Positions 8,907-19,567 of a DNA stretch of 64,000 bases are shown piece by piece; the first letter of the stretch is position 1; every line of letters begins with the position of its first letter. The stretch lies in the NCBI GenBank assembly GCA_963713445.1, contig CAVQMB010000002.1, forward strand, positions 245,203 to 309,202, read 5' to 3'. The stretch is from CAVQMB01 sp963713445. GTDB lineage: Bacteria > Pseudomonadota > Gammaproteobacteria > Competibacterales > Competibacteraceae. Under the pieces are notes generated by a model that did not search any database, was not told the DNA's origin, and saw only the letters and a program-made list of their open reading frames with translations. A program made the translations under genes and the position numbers.

Positions 8907-9992
8907 TTACCATTCGAATGACCGTTCCATGAGGCTTATAACCCGGTTGGCCGTCAAGCTATCCAGACATCGGCTGTAGCTCTCGCGATGCCGTTCACAG
9001 CCTTCCCGATGACAGGGTACGCAAGCCGCCTTACCCTGAATCAACAGTACGTTGCCGACATGGCCGCCACCGATGCGGTGGAACGGTGGCGTGTCACTTG
9101 CGTGGCGATATGGCCAGGGCGCCCATTTGAGCGGGTTGGTTGGCCCGTAAAGCGCTACCGTTGGAGCGCCCGTGGCCGCGGCCAGGTGGGTCATAGCCGT
9201 GTCCGGGCCAACGTACAGGTGGGTGGCTGCCAGCAACCGGGCCCAGGCGCTGAAACTGAGCCGGCCGGCCAGGTCGACGCAGTGACGGGGTAACGCGGCG
9301 GCGATGGCATTAAGATAGCGGCGCTCGGCCGCCCCCGGCCCGCCGCTGAGCACCAGCCGCAGCCCGCGCCGGGTCAGCCATTCGGCCAGACGGGCCCAGC
9401 CGGTCGGGTTCCAGCGCTTGTAACGCCATTGCGGTGTCGGATGCAGCACCGCAAACGGTTGCTGACGCCAATCGAACGGGACAAGTTGCTCCAGCAAGGC
9501 TATGCCGTCGGGGTGCTGCGGCGGGATGACCGTGTAGTCACGGTCGATGCCGAGCTGGTCGGCGAGGCGCAGGTTCTGCACGATGGTGTGGGTGGTGCAG
9601 TCGTCGACCTCGCTGGTGGCCTGGCAGATCCAGTGTTTCCAGGCATCCTGCCGGCGTCGCTGGGGCACCACCGCCACGCGCTGTGGCGCCGCCAGCCAGG
9701 CGTAGATCAGCGGCCGGTCCCCGGAGAGTACCGACAGCGCCAGATCGTAGCGCCGCCGGATCCGGCGCAGCAGCGCCCAGTGCTGCGCCAGGCTGGGCCG
9801 CTCGGCGATCTCGACAACGGTGTCGCAATCCGGATTGCCGGCCAGAACGTCACCGCGGCCGGCGAACACCAGCGTGTCGATGTGCGCGGCCGGATAGGCT
9901 CGGCGCAGGCTGCGCAGCAACGGCGTGGTCAGCAGCACGTCGCCGATCTGGCGGGTACAGATAACCAGGATGCGGGTAGCGGGGAAGCGCAT
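8907..9992 (-). CDS. Glycosyltransferase family 9 (heptosyltransferase-like)
   Basis: The 361-residue protein starts RILVICTRQIGDVLLTTPLLRSLRRAYP, the classical GT9/ADP-heptose transferase N-terminus. The second Rossmann domain has YVGPDTAMTHLAAATGAPTVALYGPTNPLKWAPWP, the donor-binding region with the conserved (D/S)xxxxHLAAA-type motif. It should add a heptose or similar sugar to the LPS inner core at the cytoplasmic face of the inner membrane. It ends a minus-strand run glnE, ligase, GT2, GT9 with overlaps or gaps of a few bases. The C-terminal Cys-rich CVPCHREGCERHRES is common in the RfaQ-like branch. Confidence 0.85.
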   Translation of the reverse strand: MRFPATRILVICTRQIGDVLLTTPLLRSLRRAYPAAHIDTLVFAGRGDVLAGNPDCDTVVEIAERPSLAQHWALLRRIRRRYDLALSVLSGDRPLIYAWLAAPQRVAVVPQRRRQDAWKHWICQATSEVDDCTTHTIVQNLRLADQLGIDRDYTVIPPQHPDGIALLEQLVPFDWRQQPFAVLHPTPQWRYKRWNPTGWARLAEWLTRRGLRLVLSGGPGAAERRYLNAIAAALPRHCVDLAGRLSFSAWARLLAATHLYVGPDTAMTHLAAATGAPTVALYGPTNPLKWAPWPYRHASDTPPFHRIGGGHVGNVLLIQGKAACVPCHREGCERHRESYSRCLDSLTANRVISLMERSFEW

Positions 9993-9998
9993 GCCGGT

Positions 9999-10808
9999 TT
10001 AGCGCAGATACTGATCCAGGCCGCGGGTGCTGCGGGAGCCGTCGCCCGTCAGGGTGCCTTGTACCCGGGCGCGGTTGGTTGTTTCGTTAGTCCGCGGTTG
10101 CTCCGCATGCCACAGATGCAGGACCGCCAGGCCATAGTGGCCATCCTTGCGTCGCGCGCCCGCTTTCAGCAGCCGCACCGCCAGATCGGCATCCTCGTGT
10201 CCCCAGCCCTGAAACCGCTCATCGAAGCCGTTGACCCGCATGAAGTCGGCCCGCCAAAGGCCCAGGTTACAACTGCGTACCCCCTGCCACGACTGGCGGC
10301 GCTGGCGCCACCGCGTATCTGGCAGTCGCAGCAGCGGCAGCAACCGGTTGACCTCGCCGCCCAGCCGTGCCCGCAACCAGCGTGGCCAGCGCCACCGCCA
10401 TGCCGGTAGCTGTTGGGCGAGTATCCGCGCGCTTGCGTCTGCAGCCAGCAGCAGCCGGTTACCGACCACAAAGCACCCCGCTTCTGCCAATGCGGCATGG
10501 CGGGCCAGAAAATCCGGTCGAGTCAGGCAATCACCGTCCAGGAACACCAGGTAGTCGCCGCATGCGGTCGCCGTCGCGCGGTTGCGGGCAGCGGCCGCGC
10601 GGAAGCCGTGATCTCCCTGCCAGACATGATGCAGTGGATAAGGCAACTGAGGCTGCAGGCGTGTCAGCAAGGCGGCTGTTTCCGGTCCTGATCCGTCGTC
10701 GGCTACCCGCACTTCGAACTCGCGATGTCGTTGGGCAGCCAGTGACGCCAGCACCAGGGCCAGTGCTGGCGGTCGGTTGTAGGTTGTGACGATGACTGAG
10801 ATTTTCAC
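9999..10808 (-). CDS. Glycosyltransferase family 2
   Basis: I start the gene at GTG 10808, giving 269 residues beginning VKISVIVTTYNRPPALALVLASL, the normal GT-A opening. This start overlaps the ligase stop as GTGA, and a longer frame would add an Arg-rich tail with no family likeness. Other motifs are VADDGSG (nucleotide binding), FLDGDCLTRPDF (DxD metal site) and FQGWGHEDADLAVRL (ED catalytic base region), as in chondroitin-polymerase-like and LPS core transferases. It likely adds a sugar to the LPS core or O-chain together with its neighbours. Confidence 0.85.
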   Translation of the reverse strand: MKISVIVTTYNRPPALALVLASLAAQRHREFEVRVADDGSGPETAALLTRLQPQLPYPLHHVWQGDHGFRAAAARNRATATACGDYLVFLDGDCLTRPDFLARHAALAEAGCFVVGNRLLLAADASARILAQQLPAWRWRWPRWLRARLGGEVNRLLPLLRLPDTRWRQRRQSWQGVRSCNLGLWRADFMRVNGFDERFQGWGHEDADLAVRLLKAGARRKDGHYGLAVLHLWHAEQPRTNETTNRARVQGTLTGDGSRSTRGLDQYLR

Positions 10809-12007
10809 CGTGGCCGGACGTTTGCTACAGCCGGTGCGGCGCAGACCAGGGCGGCCAGAAAGGCGAACAGCTGCCCTTCGGTGGCATCCAGGAGCAGTGA
10901 GTTGACCAGGCAGCCGCTGGCCATGAACACTACCACGCCTTGTCCCAGCCGGCGGTATGAACGTTCGGGCAAACAACCGCTCCAGCGCCATAGCGTGATC
11001 AGCAAGAACAGGAATACGGCGATGCCGGGTAAGCCCAACTGCACCCCCAGCAACAGGTACTCGTCATGCGGGTTGTCGCTGGGCATCATGTGGTGCTGCG
11101 CAGCCAGGCGCCGGTATTCGACAGCGAAGCTGCCGGTGCCGGTGCCGACCAGCGGATGCGCCGCGACCAGGCGTGGCGTGTAGCGGTAGTAATCCAGCCG
11201 CAGCGCCGCCGAACTGATGTGGTTGGGTTGCGGCTGCTCCAGATGTTGCTCGAAGCGATCGATGTTTTGTTGCACCCGATTTGAGCCGGTGTAGGCCAGA
11301 ACACTCAACACAGTGATGACGCCGGCGCCGATGATCAAACCGCGCCAGCGATCGATTTGGACAGCGCCAAGAAGAATCAACGCTGCCAGCACCAGATAAC
11401 CGGTCTTGCCAAGGGTGATGAAGACGACATTGTAGGCCGCTAGCAGAGCCGCGGTGAGCAGCAGCCCGCGGCGCCAGCCACGGTGGTCGAGTGACAGCAA
11501 GGCCCATAGATACGCACCCAGAGCCAATAGGGCGCCCTGGGTGATGTGATTTTTGAAGACCACACCCGGTTCCAGCAATGGCGGGTTGGCCGTTGGCCAG
11601 CCCAGCAACACGTTGCCGTACGAGGTGACCAGCATAATGGCGAGTCCTATTTGCAGACCTGCCAGTCCGGCCTGTCGGGCTGTTGTGTCCTGCAACAGCG
11701 GTATCAGCAACACCAGTAACAGCAGCTTGCGGTACTTGTTGAGGTAATCCAGTGGAACCGGCCAAGGGGCGCGGCTGTACGTCACGCCGACCGCCAGCAG
11801 CAGCAGTAGTGCCAGGGCCGTCAGTACCACCGGCTGATGCCGTAGCGCCCAAAAGCGGGTGCGATAGGCCGGCTGCAGTAGTGCGAGTAGCAGGACCAGG
11901 GTCGTGCAGATGTTGACCGCTGCCGTTGACAGCGGCAGGCTGAGGCCGAGCACAGCCAGCACGGGTGGTGCCGGATTGGCGCGAATGGTCGCCAGCCAAG
12001 GCGCCAT
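10805..12007 (-). CDS. O-antigen ligase/polymerase family membrane protein
   Basis: About 400 residues with ten or more hydrophobic segments, starting at the ATG that shares a base with the glnE stop (TGATG at 12007). The large periplasmic loop holds YRYTPRLVAAHPLVGTGTGSFAVEYR and PSDNPHDEYLLLGVQLGLPG, the features of the Wzy_C/WaaL superfamily (HNxYL-type motif here as NPHDEYLL). It would ligate O-antigen to lipid A-core or polymerise a glycan at the periplasmic face of the inner membrane. WaaL and Wzy cannot be told apart by sequence alone. The adjoining GT2 and GT9 genes favour an LPS core role. Confidence 0.82.
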   Translation of the reverse strand: MAPWLATIRANPAPPVLAVLGLSLPLSTAAVNICTTLVLLLALLQPAYRTRFWALRHQPVVLTALALLLLLAVGVTYSRAPWPVPLDYLNKYRKLLLLVLLIPLLQDTTARQAGLAGLQIGLAIMLVTSYGNVLLGWPTANPPLLEPGVVFKNHITQGALLALGAYLWALLSLDHRGWRRGLLLTAALLAAYNVVFITLGKTGYLVLAALILLGAVQIDRWRGLIIGAGVITVLSVLAYTGSNRVQQNIDRFEQHLEQPQPNHISSAALRLDYYRYTPRLVAAHPLVGTGTGSFAVEYRRLAAQHHMMPSDNPHDEYLLLGVQLGLPGIAVFLFLLITLWRWSGCLPERSYRRLGQGVVVFMASGCLVNSLLLDATEGQLFAFLAALVCAAPAVANVRPR

Positions 12008-14904
12008 CAGGCGGCCGGACCCAGCAGCCGTTGCCATAGCAAGCCGATGGTACGCCGTTCCAGCGCCAGTTCGGTGATCGGCATCCGGGCCGGGCTCTCC
12101 TGCAGTCGCAGCCGATGGCCGAGCCGGCGCAGCGTACGGTAAGTGTCGCGCAGCAGTTCAGCGTCGGCAGTGTTCAGCAAGGCACTCGCCTCAAGCGCGT
12201 CGAGCTGCCGGATATTGTCGCTGTAGCGCACCAGTTCGGGGTGTTTATGAGCATGCGCCAGGACCAGGTACTGCACCAGAAATTCGATGTCGACGATGGC
12301 GCCGGGCCCCTGTTTGACGTCTATTTGTTCGGCATCGCTATGGTCGAGCTCACGTCGCATGCGCTCGCGCATGTCGGCCACCGCCTGGCGCAGTGCGGAC
12401 GGCTCGCGTGGCTGGCACAGGATATCGCGGCGGAGTTCGGCGAAACGCTGAGCCAGTGGTGCCGGGCCGGTGACGCAGCGGGCCCGCACCAGAGCCTGGT
12501 GTTCCCAGGTCCAGGCCTGCTGGCGTTGATAATCGGCGAATGCCTTCAGGCTGCTGACCAGAAGACCGGATTGACCACTGGGGCGGAGTCGGGTGTCGAC
12601 GTCATAAAGGATGCCCGCCGCCGTGCGAGTGCTGAGCAGATGGATGATGCGCTGGACCAATTTGGCAAAGAAGCTGGCGTTGTCCAGGCCGCGGGTGCCG
12701 TCGGTGGTCTGCGCCTGACCCTCGCTGTCGTGCAGGAACACCAGGTCCAGATCCGAGCCGTAGCCGAGTTCGATGCCGCCCAGCTTGCCGTAGCCGATAA
12801 TGGCAAGCCCGGCATGGTGCAGTGCCCCGCTGCTGTCGCGGTGGCACGGCTGCCCGTAACGGTCACAAAGGTTGTCCCAGGCCAGTAGCCGGACTCTATC
12901 CAGCAGCACTTCAGCCAGTTCCGTCAGGTGATCGCTGACGACCATCAGTGGCATCACGCCGCTGATGTCGGCGGCCGCAACACGCAGCACATTGCTTTGC
13001 TGAAAGTGACGCAGCGCGTCCAGTTGTTGCTCGGTGTCACCACTTGGAACCCGCGCCAGATGTCGTTCCAGCGTCTGACGCAGTAGGTTGCGGTCGAGCG
13101 GTTGATACAGGTTGGCCGGATTCAGCAGGTCGTCCAGCAGCAACGGGTAACGGGTCAGGTAGTGGGCTATCCAGGGGCTGGCCGCGCACAACTGGACCAG
13201 TTGCGACAGCGCCAGCGGGTTTTCCACCAGCAGGGCCAGATACACCGACCGGCGCAGGACCGCCTCGAGCAATTGGAGCAGCCGCTCGAGTGTGACCGCG
13301 GCCTGGTCGGTCTGGCCGACCGCCGCCAGCAGGAGTGGTAACAACTGCGCCAGGCGCGCGCGACCGGTGGCACTGAGGGCGCGAAAACTGAAGCTTGCCC
13401 GCAGTCGCTGCAGGCTGTGCAACACCGGCTGGGGTGAATCGAAGCCGTGCTCGGATAAGACCACCAGAGCACGCTCTTCGCTCAGACTGTCATTCCACAG
13501 TGCGGCGATATCGGTATGCGGATTCTGTTCGCTCTGAGGGGCCTCGAAGATCAGCGCGAACTGCTGGCTGACCTGGGTGTTATGGTGCCGTAGGTCAGCG
13601 GCCAGCGCCGGCCAGTCAGTATAGCCCATGGCGTAAGCGAGGCAGGCTCTGGCCATGGCCTCGGTAGGCAGATCGTGGGTCTGCTGATCGGCCCATTCCT
13701 GCAGCCGGTTTTCGGCCCGGCGGAATAGCCGATAGGCTTGCTTGAGCGCGGTGACAGCGTCGGCCGGCAGTCGGCCGCTGGCGGCGAGGTGGTCGAGCAC
13801 CGGCAGAATGGCGCGCTGGCGCAATTCCGGCTCGCGGCCACCGTAGATGAGCTGGAACGCCTGGCCGATGAACTCGATTTCGCGGATACCCCCCGGCCCC
13901 AGCTTGAGGTTATGGCGCAGGCCTTTGCGCTCGACTTCGCGGGTGATCAGGGTCTTCATACGACGCAATGCGTCGATGGCACCGTAATCCAGGTAACGGC
14001 GGTAGACGAACGGGCGGAGGCTGGCCAGCAGCAGCTCACCGGCCGTTCGGTCGCCGGCCACTATCCGCGCTTTGATCAGCGCGTAGCGTTCCCAGTTGCG
14101 GCCATGATTCTGGTAGTACTCTTCCAGTGCGCTGAATGAACTGGCCAGTGGTCCGGCCTCGCCGAACGGGCGCAGCCGCATGTCGACCCGGAATACGAAC
14201 CCGTCCGCCGTCGGTTCCGCCAGGAGCCCGATCAGGCGCTGACCGAGCCGGCGGAAAAAGGTTTCGTTGCTGACCGGTCGGTCACTGTCGGTCTGGCCAG
14301 CCGCCGGGTAGGCGAACATCAGGTCGATATCCGATGAAAAGTTGAGTTCGCCACCACCCAGCTTGCCGAGGCCCAGGATCACCAGCTGTTGCGTTTTGCC
14401 GTGGTCGTCGCGGGGTCTCCCGTAGCGCTGACAGTGCCAGTCGTGGAGCTGGGTCAGGGCTTGTTCGAGCAGGCTGTCGGCCAGTGCGGAAAGGCTGCCC
14501 AGTATTTCCTCGGGAGTGGCGCCTCCAGCGAGATCGCGCCAGGCGATGCGTACCATCTCGCGTTGCCGGCAGCGGCGCAGTGCGGTGCCGAGTGCAGTCT
14601 CATCGTGGCAATCGGCCAGCTGCCGGACCACCTGGCTGGCGATTTCACGGGGTTCGATGGGACGATCCAGGCTGCCGTCGGCATCCAGCTCGGTCAACAG
14701 CTCGGGGCGCTGGGTCAGACTGCGGGCGACGAATTCGCTGCTGGCCAGCACCTGGGCCAGTTCGTTCAGGCGGCGCCTGTCCTCGGGCAGGGTGACGTCC
14801 CTGCGGCGCGCACTGTCGGTCAGTTGCTCCCAGTGCCGGCAGAGGCCTGCGTGCAGTGCCTCGGGAATGCGGGTCAGATCGGGAGACAGTTTGGGCATTG
14901 GCAA
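12007..14904 (-). CDS. glnE: Bifunctional glutamine synthetase adenylyltransferase/deadenylase
   Basis: The 965-residue protein has two nucleotidyltransferase domains, as GlnE should. The N-terminal (deadenylase) domain has LGKLGGGELNFSSDIDLMFAYP. The C-terminal (adenylylase) domain has GYGKLGGIELGYGSDLDLVFLHD. Each carries the G-S-x-D-x-D metal site and is followed by a helical GlnD/PII-type region. It modifies GlnA in response to PII. The length is normal. The start of the downstream ligase is coupled to its stop, so LPS genes appear to sit in the same transcript. Confidence 0.95.
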   Translation of the reverse strand: MPMPKLSPDLTRIPEALHAGLCRHWEQLTDSARRRDVTLPEDRRRLNELAQVLASSEFVARSLTQRPELLTELDADGSLDRPIEPREIASQVVRQLADCHDETALGTALRRCRQREMVRIAWRDLAGGATPEEILGSLSALADSLLEQALTQLHDWHCQRYGRPRDDHGKTQQLVILGLGKLGGGELNFSSDIDLMFAYPAAGQTDSDRPVSNETFFRRLGQRLIGLLAEPTADGFVFRVDMRLRPFGEAGPLASSFSALEEYYQNHGRNWERYALIKARIVAGDRTAGELLLASLRPFVYRRYLDYGAIDALRRMKTLITREVERKGLRHNLKLGPGGIREIEFIGQAFQLIYGGREPELRQRAILPVLDHLAASGRLPADAVTALKQAYRLFRRAENRLQEWADQQTHDLPTEAMARACLAYAMGYTDWPALAADLRHHNTQVSQQFALIFEAPQSEQNPHTDIAALWNDSLSEERALVVLSEHGFDSPQPVLHSLQRLRASFSFRALSATGRARLAQLLPLLLAAVGQTDQAAVTLERLLQLLEAVLRRSVYLALLVENPLALSQLVQLCAASPWIAHYLTRYPLLLDDLLNPANLYQPLDRNLLRQTLERHLARVPSGDTEQQLDALRHFQQSNVLRVAAADISGVMPLMVVSDHLTELAEVLLDRVRLLAWDNLCDRYGQPCHRDSSGALHHAGLAIIGYGKLGGIELGYGSDLDLVFLHDSEGQAQTTDGTRGLDNASFFAKLVQRIIHLLSTRTAAGILYDVDTRLRPSGQSGLLVSSLKAFADYQRQQAWTWEHQALVRARCVTGPAPLAQRFAELRRDILCQPREPSALRQAVADMRERMRRELDHSDAEQIDVKQGPGAIVDIEFLVQYLVLAHAHKHPELVRYSDNIRQLDALEASALLNTADAELLRDTYRTLRRLGHRLRLQESPARMPITELALERRTIGLLWQRLLGPAA

Positions 14905-14922
14905 TGGCCGGGCGAACGGCGG

Positions 14923-16074
14923 CTAACGCCTGCTTAGCATGGTCGCGCCGTTCACGACCAGGCGGTCATCCTCAATCGCGAAGCGGCAATGATATACGTT
15001 ATTCTGCAGACTGACAAAACCGGTTTTCTGCCAGTGCTGGAGCAATCTGAGAGCACCGGCGCGGGCCTGGATGGTGGGTCGCTGGTGTGTCGACCACCAC
15101 GCCAGCAGGCGTTCGGTAAGCGCGCGTGGCGCGCTCAATTCGCCCTTGGCCCGATCGACGATGGCCAACAGGCTGTTGCGGCCCAGCGCCAGGGCAAGCA
15201 GGTTTACAGGTTTGAGGCGCACCCGGATTTTGGCCCGCAGCGGTCCGGACGGTGACTGCCAGCGTACCCGGAGGTTCAGTTGCGGGCGCCGCGCCAGCAG
15301 TTGCTGGCCACTCATTAACGCGGTTGCATTGTAGACCGTAGGTTGCAGCAGGATCTGCTGTAGCTGCTGCGGGTCCACCCGGCTGGCGGATACCTTCAGT
15401 GTCAGCGGTCCCCAGTGCTGAGCGTTGGCGGTGGCGCCGGCAAACCCGAGCTCTAGCACGCTGTCGGCCAGCCGACCCCGGGGTGTGATCTGCAGTGCGA
15501 GGCTGGGCTGGCGCAGGCTCAGTTCGGGCAACGTCAACCGGGTTGCAGTGACTCTTAGTCGGGTCGGGCCGGGTTGATGCGCGGGCGGTAACGACAGCTG
15601 GGCGGAGAGCTGTTGCCAGCTCATGGGGACCGGCGTTAGTGGAGGCCGGAGCGTAAGATGGGTCGTGCTGATTCGATTTTGGCTGGCACCGTGCCAGTCC
15701 AGCGTCGAATCGATCCGGAGTAGGTCACAGGATGCCAGCAATTGGCGGCACCATAGGCTGGCCGGATCGATCCGGCTGACCGCCCGCAACAGGACCGGCC
15801 AGTAGTCGTCGCCTAACGACCATGGCCCCTGTTCGAAGCGGGTATGTAAGTCGAGCGGTGGCAGCAGGCCGTGGTCCAGTTGGAGCCACAGACGGGCTTG
15901 CGAGCGCAGCCAGCCACGCTGGAAATGTGTCACCGTGATCTTGGCGACCGGGCCCAGAGGGATAACACCTTGTTGCAGGGCGTCCGCCAGCTGCCAGCCG
16001 ATGGTGGCTGGTACTGCCAGCAGGCTGGTGGCCAGCAGTGCAGCGGAGACAACGATCCAGCGCAGGCGGAACAT
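14923..16074 (-). CDS. DUF945/YdgA-like protein
   Basis: The 383-residue protein has an N-terminal hydrophobic segment (about residues 6-24) acting as a membrane anchor or signal. It then has THFQRGWLRSQARLWLQLDHG, which resembles the conserved opening of DUF945 proteins. The rest is beta-rich and the C-terminus reads NNVYHCRFAIEDDRLVVNG, also typical. The family is likely periplasmic and of unknown role. It lies 18 bases upstream of glnE on the same strand, so it may be co-transcribed with it. Confidence 0.7.
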   Translation of the reverse strand: MFRLRWIVVSAALLATSLLAVPATIGWQLADALQQGVIPLGPVAKITVTHFQRGWLRSQARLWLQLDHGLLPPLDLHTRFEQGPWSLGDDYWPVLLRAVSRIDPASLWCRQLLASCDLLRIDSTLDWHGASQNRISTTHLTLRPPLTPVPMSWQQLSAQLSLPPAHQPGPTRLRVTATRLTLPELSLRQPSLALQITPRGRLADSVLELGFAGATANAQHWGPLTLKVSASRVDPQQLQQILLQPTVYNATALMSGQQLLARRPQLNLRVRWQSPSGPLRAKIRVRLKPVNLLALALGRNSLLAIVDRAKGELSAPRALTERLLAWWSTHQRPTIQARAGALRLLQHWQKTGFVSLQNNVYHCRFAIEDDRLVVNGATMLSRR

Positions 16075-16090
16075 GCTGGCAGTCTAAAGC

Positions 16091-16121
16091 AAAAGCCCCG
16101 CCGAAGCGGGGCTTTTGTGAG
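16091..16121. terminator. Bidirectional Rho-independent terminator
   Basis: An 11-bp perfect stem, AAAAGCCCCGC (16091-16101) and GCGGGGCTTTT (16106-16116), with a CGAA tetraloop. The flanking A and T runs allow function on either strand. It sits just after the groEL stop and just before the DUF945 start on the minus strand, so it ends groESL transcription. Confidence 0.88.
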
Positions 16122-16141
16122 CGGGTCGTATTGAGCGGGGC

Positions 16142-17803
<1,662 letters not shown>

Positions 17804-17852
17804 TGATTGTTCCTCTGTCTATCCTAATTTAGGGTGTTGGGCAGGGCGGCTG

Positions 17853-18143
17853 TTAGCCTTCCAGCACGGCCATGATCTCGTCTTCACGCATTACGAGCAG
17901 CTCGTCGCCGTCGAGCTTGACCTCATTGCCGGAGTATTTGCCGAACAGCACCGTGTCGCCGACCTTGAGGTCCAGCTGGCGCACTTCACCGTTGTCCAGC
18001 AGCTTGCCGTTGCCGACCGCAACGACTTCGCCGCGCTGGGGTTTCTCGGCGGCGCTGTCAGGGATTACGATCCCGCCGGCGGACGTGGTTTCCTGCTCGA
18101 GGCGCTTGATGATCACACGATCATGCAAGGGACGGATTTTCAT
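17853..18143 (-). CDS. groES: Co-chaperonin GroES (10 kDa)
   Basis: The 96-residue protein starts KIRPLHDRVIIKRLEQETTSAGGIVIPD, including the mobile loop that contacts GroEL. Length is usual. An AAGGAG element lies just upstream of the ATG. The gene is first in the groESL operon, preceded by a sigma-70-like promoter and a CIRCE operator. Confidence 0.98.
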   Translation of the reverse strand: MKIRPLHDRVIIKRLEQETTSAGGIVIPDSAAEKPQRGEVVAVGNGKLLDNGEVRQLDLKVGDTVLFGKYSGNEVKLDGDELLVMREDEIMAVLEG

Positions 18144-18188
18144 GGCGTTCTCCTTAGGGAACAGATGTAGCTCGAAAAAGGTGAATTA

Positions 18189-18215
18189 CTAGCACTCACT
18201 TCATGCGAGTGCTAA
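18189..18215. promoter_or_regulatory. CIRCE operator (HrcA site) of groESL
   Basis: The inverted repeat reads CTAGCACTC, a 9-base spacer, then GAGTGCTAA. It differs from the CIRCE consensus TTAGCACTC-N9-GAGTGCTAA at one base. It overlaps the -10 region of the groES promoter, the usual place for repression by HrcA. hrcA itself is not in the window. Confidence 0.92.
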
Positions 18216-18242
18216 TAATAGTCGCCATGATCATGCTGTCAA
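18215..18242 (-). promoter_or_regulatory. groESL sigma-70-type promoter
   Basis: On the minus strand a perfect -35 TTGACA (18242-18237) is followed after 16 bases by TATTAT (18220-18215). The CIRCE element begins at the -10 box, so HrcA binding would block initiation. No sigma-32-like consensus was obvious. Confidence 0.75.
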
Positions 18243-18677
18243 GAGGTGGCGCGAATTTAGCCCGACCGATGTCCTGGCTCAGAGGGTTGCCGCCGCGCTG
18301 CAAGCTTGATGTGAGCTGGTATATAAGCTGGGGCAGCTGGATAGATGGTAATCTTGCATCCGGGTTCATCGAAGATAATTGATCAGCCACAGCTGGTTCG
18401 TGCAGCGCTAAGGCAATGCTGTGGCCAGGCCAGTGTCTGTTGGGTCCGCTGGTGCGGGGGCACATAGCAATGGCTGTGACTACATGGTGTCTTCGCCCGG
18501 CGCCGGTTCGCGTTCCCACGAGCGATGGCGTACGCGAATGGAACTGGCATGATCGTCGTCTAATTGATGCGATTTTGAGCCAATTTATCACGAAAAACGC
18601 GCTCTTGGCTGGACATCTCAGCACCGCTCCTGCACAATCCGCCAGTTGTCCTCGCTACGTTTTGTGATTATCCGACT
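18243..18677. other. Intergenic stretch between groESL and aroQ
   Basis: About 435 bases between divergent operons. Frames on both strands are present but have no family likeness, no ribosome-binding site and poor codon statistics, so I see no gene. An AT-rich segment around 18570-18600 could hold the aroQ promoter (TTGAGC near 18573), but a matching -10 is weak. Confidence 0.4.
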
Positions 18678-19130
18678 ATGGCCACACTGCTGGTTCTGAA
18701 TGGCCCCAATCTCAATCTGCTCGGCCGCCGCGAGCCCGGTTTGTACGGTGTTACGACGCTCGACACCATTCGCGAGCGTTGCCATGAATATGCGGCCGCC
18801 CATGGCCACGAGCTGGCGTTCTTTCAAAGCAATGCGGAACACGCCCTGATCGAGCGCGTGCATGCTGCGGCCACCGAAGTGGTCGATTTCATCGTTTGCA
18901 ACCCGGCCGGCTTCACCCATACCAGCGTGGCGCTGCGCGATGCGTTGCTGGGTGTGGGCGTTCCATTCATCGAAGTGCACCTGTCCAACATCCATGCCCG
19001 GGAACCGTTTCGCCACCATTCGTACTTCTCCGATATCGCGGTAGGTGTCATCGCCGGGTTCGGGGCGCAGGGTTATGAACTCGCGCTGGCGGCCGCAGAC
19101 TGCTATCTCGCCACCGCCAGCAAGGAGTGA
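18678..19130 (+). CDS. aroQ: 3-dehydroquinate dehydratase, type II
   Basis: The 150-residue enzyme removes water from 3-dehydroquinate in the shikimate pathway. It has the type II motifs LVLNGPNLNLLGRREPGLYG (catalytic Arg/Tyr), FQSNAEHALIERVH, NPAGFTHTSVALRDAL and PFIEVHLSNIHAREPFRHHSYFS with the catalytic His. aroQ-accB-accC is a common order in gammaproteobacteria. The stop lies 2 bases before the accB start. Confidence 0.96.
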   Translation: MATLLVLNGPNLNLLGRREPGLYGVTTLDTIRERCHEYAAAHGHELAFFQSNAEHALIERVHAAATEVVDFIVCNPAGFTHTSVALRDALLGVGVPFIEVHLSNIHAREPFRHHSYFSDIAVGVIAGFGAQGYELALAAADCYLATASKE

Positions 19131-19132
19131 CG

Positions 19133-19567
19133 ATGGATATCCGCAAAATAAAGAAACTGATCGAATTGCTGGAAGAATCGGGTGTCTCCGAAATCGAGAT
19201 CTGTGAGGGCGAGGAGTCGGTACGGATATCGCGGCACAGTCAGGGGTCGGCCACCGCCGCACTACCACCCGCCCCAGCGAGCTTTGTCGTGCCGTCACCG
19301 GCAAGCGCCGCTCCGGTGGCGGAGGCTGCGCCCCGCCAGACGCTGAAAGCACCGATGGTCGGCACCTTTTACCGCAGCACATCGCCCGGCGGCCAGCCAC
19401 TGGTTGAGATCGGTCAGCGGGTCGAGATCGGTGAGCCGGTCTGTATCATCGAGGCCATGAAGATGTTCAATCAGATCGAATCCGATTGTTCCGGTGTGGT
19501 GCGCGATGTGTTGGTCGACAATGGCCAGCCGGTGGAGTATGACCAGCCGTTGCTGGTGATCGAGTGA
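19133..19567 (+). CDS. accB: Acetyl-CoA carboxylase biotin carboxyl carrier protein
   Basis: The start at ATG 19133 has AAGGAG at 19122-19127 and gives 144 residues beginning MDIRKIKKLIELLEESGVSEIEI, the normal BCCP N-terminus. A Pro/Ala-rich linker (about 45-70) leads to the biotinyl domain, with the biotin-accepting Lys in EAMKMFNQIE at about residue 110. It carries carboxybiotin between AccC and the carboxyltransferase. The stop overlaps the accC start (TGATG). Confidence 0.96.
   Translation: MDIRKIKKLIELLEESGVSEIEICEGEESVRISRHSQGSATAALPPAPASFVVPSPASAAPVAEAAPRQTLKAPMVGTFYRSTSPGGQPLVEIGQRVEIGEPVCIIEAMKMFNQIESDCSGVVRDVLVDNGQPVEYDQPLLVIE

Noticed and set aside
18196..18624. A 142-codon minus-strand frame between groES and aroQ
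   Set aside because: It overlaps the CIRCE operator and promoter, and has no homology signal or ribosome-binding site.
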